From Solenopsis invicta (Eukaryota > Arthropoda > Insecta > Hymenoptera > Formicidae): a DNA stretch of 64,000 bases. The translations under genes were made by a program, and so were the position numbers. Shown one piece after another: positions 58,861 to 64,000 of this stretch (position 1 is the first letter of the stretch; every line of letters starts with the position of its first letter). Location of the stretch: the NCBI RefSeq assembly GCF_016802725.1, contig NC_052665.1, forward strand, positions 6,696,001 through 6,760,000, given 5' to 3'. The notes beneath the pieces were generated by a model. That model was not told the origin of the DNA, did no database searches, and saw nothing but the letters and a program-made list of their open reading frames with translations.

Positions 58861-60017
58861 AAATACAAATGTATCCGTGATAATTCTAATCCATACTTTC
58901 CAACTTTCTTGTGGTGCTATAGTTCTATGAAACATGAGAGAAGAGAGGAAGTTAATTAATAATAACTATAGATTTTAATTAGAAAAATAATGCAGTTTTA
59001 ATCAATTTGTTAGCCGTACATACACATTAAACCAAAAAGAAGTCGAACAATTTGATGATATAAAGATAAAGTGTTTAAACCTTTTATCTTGATTTTTATT
59101 GAGTCGCTCTATATAGTGTGGAAGCGGTCTCAATATCGCGCCAATATGCACTCTTTGACAAATTTTCTTTACAGAATAAATTTCACGGCTGCTTTTTTTT
59201 CTTGCTATTACGTCAAGAGTGCTTATTCTTTCCGCTTTTAAGAGCGAAGCGATTCCAGCGGGATATAACGCGTTCAATTAAGCACGCGCGTAAAAGTGTA
59301 TCACGATTCCTCTCGAGAGGCGAGCTTTCTCTTTGAAAAATGATTACTCTGTCCGAAGCGTTCGTAATTAGTACGCAGTTCCGTGAGACGCTCGGCACGA
59401 TTCGCCAGACCCGGTACTTTAAGTCGTTTGAAAATCTACAAAGTACCCTTAATGAAGTTCCCGGCATCGTCTTCTTCGACGTCAAAGGCAGGACAATGGA
59501 CGAGAGTGGCACAGGAGGGCAGGGTGGCATCTACTTCCCGCCGTTCGTGCACTTCGCGCGCTTTCTGTGTGTGTATATATATTCCGCTTCGCGTCGCACT
59601 GCGAGTTGGCAGATCGGTCATAATAGCGCGCATCTATTTGAAAATTACAAACCAGTGTCTGCAGGGACTACGGTGAAATCGGATGCAAGTGGGAACCACC
59701 CACAGTGTCCGGTTAAGAGTGGGATTCTACAGAGCAAGAAATCGCTGCGGCACGGCGGCGCGGCGATTTGCTGGCCGATGCCTCGGGCTATAAATCGTCT
59801 CTGGTGGAATCAGATTGGGCGTAAGTTTACCGAGAAATATGATAGAGGGTTGAGGAGAGCTCAGATTTACACCCGATTGAACCGATGCTTAATCTGATGC
59901 CCCGCATGTCACTGATGCAAAGTACCCATATATAGATGCATGCGCTTTTTTGGTGCGTAAGTTTTAAAAATAAGTTTTAAGGGGTTAAACTCAAAGAAGT
60001 GTTTAATTTTAAGAGAT
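58861..60017. other. Gene-free stretch with coding-like patch
   Basis: 59100-59900 is CpG-rich. A 185-codon frame (59340-59897) overlaps opposite-strand frames. A donor-like GGGC|GTAAGT at 59821 and an acceptor-like GTGTCTGCAG at 59663 bracket ~157 bases, but frames between them conflict, so no exon is called. Confidence 0.35.
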
Positions 60018-60212
60018 ATTAAAATGTTTTATTTCTGTCTCCATTTTATAAATGATACTTAAAAATGTTTCAGTCGGTGTTTAAATTTAAAACACTAAAA
60101 TATTTAAAGTTTGTTAAAAATTCCAGTTTTAGTGTTTTAAATATACACATTGTTTGAAATAAAAATATTTTTAAGTGTTTAAAAAACGGAGATAGAAATA
60201 AAACATTTTAAT
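60018..60212. mobile_element. 195-bp MITE with ~85-bp inverted arms
   Basis: ATTAAAATGTTTTATTTCTG, TCTCC(A/G)TTTT, ACTTAAAAAT and TTTAAAACACTAAAA appear in the left arm (60018-60100) and mirrored in the right arm (60127-60212). The ~26-base loop is AT-rich. No coding capacity. Confidence 0.82.
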
Positions 60213-60892
60213 GACGTTTTAATACACGAATAAGGCGCTTGACTGATTTCCGATTTCTTGTAATTTCGTGCGATTTGAACGTGAGTTTACAGTAACTCTG
60301 ATTTTTTATACATTTGAAATGATTTCGAATAATTTCATATGATGAATTCTGATTTCAAATTGATTTGAAATTTTTTTCAATGATGAGTGTTCGACGGATT
60401 TCGTGAGTGAGTAGCCCCTTGCTTCAACGGCATGCGAGACATCTGATTCTTTGTTGTAATTACAGTTCCCGGAAGTACAGTACGTCTTTATCAACCCCGC
60501 GAATCTCTCCAAGTTTTCCTCCAACTTCTGCCCCCGTGACGCAGTCCCTCGTGACGTTTCCTTTTCAATTCAGGTTCGTGGGAAACAACGCGAGGGCAAG
60601 ACGATGCACGCCTCACGAGCGGCGTTTAACCGCGGCGAGGACTCTAAACGACGCGACGCGATTAGCGAGCGACATTGTCGGCATGGCTTCCGTATCCTGA
60701 TGGGCGCGCACGTAAAGCCTGATACGGCCGTTCTGGGACCGAGCCCTCGACAAGAAGCAACGCATTCCGTCGCGAGTCCTGGCCTTTGTTTCGTTAATCT
60801 CGACCGTGGCCCGTAGATAAAGCCGATGCCCGCCCGTTACTCCGTTCCTCGGGGTCGTTATGTCGAACTGCAGCGACAAGGGAGAGACGACG

Positions 60893-60945
60893 TGCATGCA
60901 TATATGTATATACATTTATATACACGTACATACACATGTATAATA
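60893..60945. repeat. TATG/TACA-type microsatellite
   Basis: Imperfect GTATATACATTTATATACAC and GTACATACACATGTATA units. Confidence 0.7.
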
Positions 60946-62779
60946 TATCGGACGAAAGGCACATAAGCCCGGGACGTTGTTATGCTGTTGGTAGCCTATT
61001 CAAACCACTCACTCTCCGACATCGACCCTCGCCTTCGTCACCTTCGCCGGATTGGTCGTCTTATTAACCGCTTTCGCACCAGCTTGAAGCTTCCCGAAAC
61101 TGTCTTAAAAGTTTTGTGAAGCGTAACGAAGGTTCCCCCGAAGGGTCGTACCGATTTATAGTTTGCTAGTGGCTGCTGATTCATGTCACGTCCAAAGTCA
61201 ACATTTACAAAAGGGCCTACCTGAAAACTTTTTTTTTTATCTTTACGTTTTCTTTATTGGACAAAAATTCGTTTTCTAGTAAAGGAAATTACTTCGCGTC
61301 AATGTAAAAAGGATTTAAAGAAGCATTATCGTGAACGTTACAGTTAATTCTAGTTAGACGGGATATCAGGCTCAATTACATCGTATCTCGCTTCTTCGCC
61401 ATTTTCCTCTCGAATTTGGCGAACTACCGTTTTCGACGACTGACGTTGCCCGACCACCGGAATCGGTGATAATATGCAAATGCCTGTAACTCGCGAGTTC
61501 CCTTCGGTCGTTTCGGCCGCAGCTTTATACACTCAACGCCGTGCCATTGCCGCTGCCGTTGAATTTTCAGTATTTTTGTAGCTAGTCCGATTCCTGGAAT
61601 TTTTCCAGTCGTGGCGTACGCCACCGAAGTACTTTATGAAAATTGCAGTCCGTTTTCGCGCGCGCAGCTCAAGGGAGATTTCCGAGGGACTCGCGATCTC
61701 GCGGTCGCGATCGTCTCGCTCGCTCGCTAAAAGCCATCTAGGCAACCTGTGTGTGTGCGCGCGCCTTCGATATACCGATACAAAAGCCTTGTAGGCGATC
61801 GAATCGAGTGTGACTCGACGCGACGTCACTTCTGTTTACCTTCAGCACCCCTCTTTCTTTGCGAAGTAACTTCACGTTCATTTAGCCCTTAGTCTTTGAT
61901 GAAAAATGATACATCTAGAGCAATATCGATCTTCCAGCCTGTCAGCCTTTGCCTTCCCTTTATTACATGATTTTTCCTTTTACCCGTTAACACTGTTTTA
62001 TTTTTTATTGGTAAATAATTAGATTATTTAAACTCTTTGGTCGACAATTTTACCAGCATCGGTTTTGAAAGAGGATTAAAAAAAAAAATAACGTCTACGC
62101 GTTCGAAGATTAATGCGCGAATATTCGATGAAAACGATGGCAGAGAGAAGAAAAATGCGTCGCCGCGCTCACATCGATTAAGATTTAATAGGGCAACCAT
62201 GTGCTCGTCTCTTTCTCTCTTGCCGGCATTAATCGAGTTCCTTTTACTCGGGGCATAATTACGTTTCCTTCAACCCCTCCCTTTTTCTCCGTGAACGAGA
62301 CGGGTTGTGATGCAACGGGACTCCACGTCAAGTTGTGTCGATCGCAGCTCTCTTTTCACGGGGCAACATCGCGATAAAGCAGGCCGCGGAAAAGTTCGCC
62401 CGGTGCTTTCGCATGCTTTAAGAGCCCTTTAATGGTCGCTAAAGGGAGCTTATTGAAAGAAAGTTATCTCGGTTAAATCTTCCTTGCGCGCGGAGGTGCG
62501 CGCATTCATCGCGCGCATGAAGAATCCCGAAGATGGTCGTTCTCCGCGATCGTTGTCGATACCGACGATGACGAGACGAAGACGGTGTTCTTAATCGTTA
62601 ACGTCGACGCGTTTCGTTACGATCGATCACGGATTGCAACCGTGACAGGGCGGAGGGACGAAAGGGTATTAAGTTGCTAAGGGTTGATTCTCCAATCCTC
62701 TTAGGCTTCAAGTTCGCCGCGCTGCGTCTCGAGAGGCTCTCCGCTGTCGCATCTCGTCACAGTGCCGTTACCGCCGAAA

Positions 62780-62808
62780 TGTTTTTTTTGTTTTTTTGTT
62801 TTTTTGTT
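62780..62808. repeat. (GTTTTTTT)n short tandem repeat
   Basis: Three GTTTTTTT-like units ending in GTTTC. Confidence 0.8.
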
Positions 62809-64000
62809 TCAATGTTAACAAAACGCGAAGTAGAGTGGAGGAAAAAGAGAGAAAGAGAGAGAAATTTAATCGGATCCACCTCGCGCGCCTGCACAAGTGG
62901 ATCGTTGCGCTGCACAGTCTGCTCTTTTTGCGCAAACAACACGCAATGTAACGAGGATCGTTCTCGCGCGGCAAGCGTGTTGTGCGAATTCCCGCATCCT
63001 GGCTTCTGCCTAACGAATTTTACGAAAATCGAGAAACAGAAATTTTATCTCTATATTTTCCAAGCTGTATATATGTATGAAATATCAAAATTAAACAGTT
63101 GTTTGCGCATCTATCATAAAAATACGAAAAAACGCAATTTCCTGATTTTAAAAAATATATTGCGTACACCTTAGATTAATAAGCAAAAGAATTATTAATC
63201 ATCTGGAGCAAGAAAGAATTTTTATGTGAAAATAAAAATTTGTAGAGTGAAACGAGCAAAATAAATAAATAAATTTTATAATTTATTGTAAAACATTGTT
63301 TAATTAAATAAATAATTGTAAAAATATTCGAAATATAATTTCTTTCTAGCCATTGGCAGTTTTTCATATTGCAAAGCTTGTTACGTAAACAATGGTTTTA
63401 TTTTTACTATGTAGGTTTTATAAAAGTAGTAACATGTAAATACGTTTCAATTGTAAATGTATACATGAACATTTTCTCGGTATAACTGGAATTAATCTTT
63501 GATGCGCAATACAATCTTGTTTTATACGAATGCTTTTAAGAATTAAAAGCTTTAATTTATCTAACAACAAAACTCATCGAGTTGAAGTAGTTTCATGTAT
63601 TTCTATGCAAGCGCACGACAATACGAGAACCGTAACATTCATTTCGTTTCCTGCTAAATGAAAATATGCGCGTTCCAATTTTTTTCAAGATTCAGTAGAA
63701 ATATGCAGACGCCTATGGAGATATACACACGAGCGATTGGACGGTCGTGGTCGTATAGTGACGGCCATATCTACTTTAACGTTCGCCACTTCAAGAGTAG
63801 GTAATCGGTGCTCCGTAACTTCGAAACTGGGAAATGTTTGGCGAATATGTTAGTCGGACGTTTGTGTCTCTATCTCACGGTAGCCGAAATCTGAAATATG
63901 GACATGCACCAATAGCGGTGTTCTGTTTCCTGCCAGCGACACTTGTCACTGTTTTAAATATCAAATATCACGACAACAGTAGATGTACATTTTTTTCAGT

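Larger units (their letters stand above)
60213..64000. other. Gene-free stretch: CpG-rich to ~63000, then AT-rich
   Basis: 60400-61200, 61330-61870 and 62030-63010 are CpG-rich with many overlapping frames, including 62674-63174 (166 codons, partly a T-run artefact). 63050-63600 is AT-rich; 63600-64000 is mixed. No gene or element recognised. Confidence 0.4.

Noticed and set aside
59340..59897. 185-codon open frame and a possible internal exon near 59664-59820
   Set aside because: Overlapping frames on both strands, and the acceptor and donor candidates do not share one open frame; kept only as a note.
62674..63174. 166-codon open frame
   Set aside because: Contains a T-run giving poly-Phe and passes from CpG-rich to AT-rich DNA with abrupt composition change; no family likeness.

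Overview
The window looks like a gene-poor stretch of an insect nuclear genome. It most resembles a hymenopteran, and ant-like texture is my best guess. That is an inference from texture: long AT-rich stretches alternate with strongly CpG-rich islands, there is no compact gene order, and short palindromic (MITE-like) elements are abundant. No sequence search was possible. I see no rRNA, tRNA, CRISPR array, prokaryotic operon or complete conventional protein gene. Almost all open frames are short and fall either in CpG-rich DNA that is stop-poor in several frames at once or inside repeats.

Layout. 1-558 is a tandem array of a ~164-bp satellite-like monomer. From 559 to ~51300 AT-rich DNA alternates with CpG islands and is peppered with inverted-repeat elements (936, 3593, 9603, 15081, 21353, 27501, 38571). 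One MITE family has about six copies (11692, 14820, 23036, 31673, 35891, 48597). There are several two-copy dispersed repeats (7029/17311, 18915/19815, 25286/44794) and microsatellites (GA, GATA, TA, GC, poly-A). Two decayed coding remnants are visible: a C-terminal piece of an hAT-type transposase on the minus strand at 30072-30345, and a C2H2 zinc-finger-like fragment at 7412-7900. A small Gln/Gly-rich frame at 20877-21074 lies between good splice signals.

The outstanding object is at 51302-56023: a ~4.7-kb foldback element whose ends are long inverted repeats of roughly 1.5-1.7 kb. AT-rich outer arms enclose a sharply CpG-rich core made of inverted and direct copies of a GC-rich unit. Both arms carry outward-pointing splice-donor-like sites and the same small reading frame. 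I recognise no transposase in it. A ~345-bp relative with the same termini sits at 36052-36397, inserted inside another MITE. The duplicated target there implies a target-site duplication of about 8 bp or slightly more.

Right of the foldback element, the best host-gene candidate is a minus-strand exon at 57235-57669. It is 435 nt with consensus-like acceptor and donor, both in phase 2. Two more inverted-repeat elements (58156, 60018) and CpG-rich DNA fill the rest. The genes do not form a visible pathway. The window is best read as intergenic or intronic DNA, with one probable exon, shaped by non-autonomous DNA transposons.
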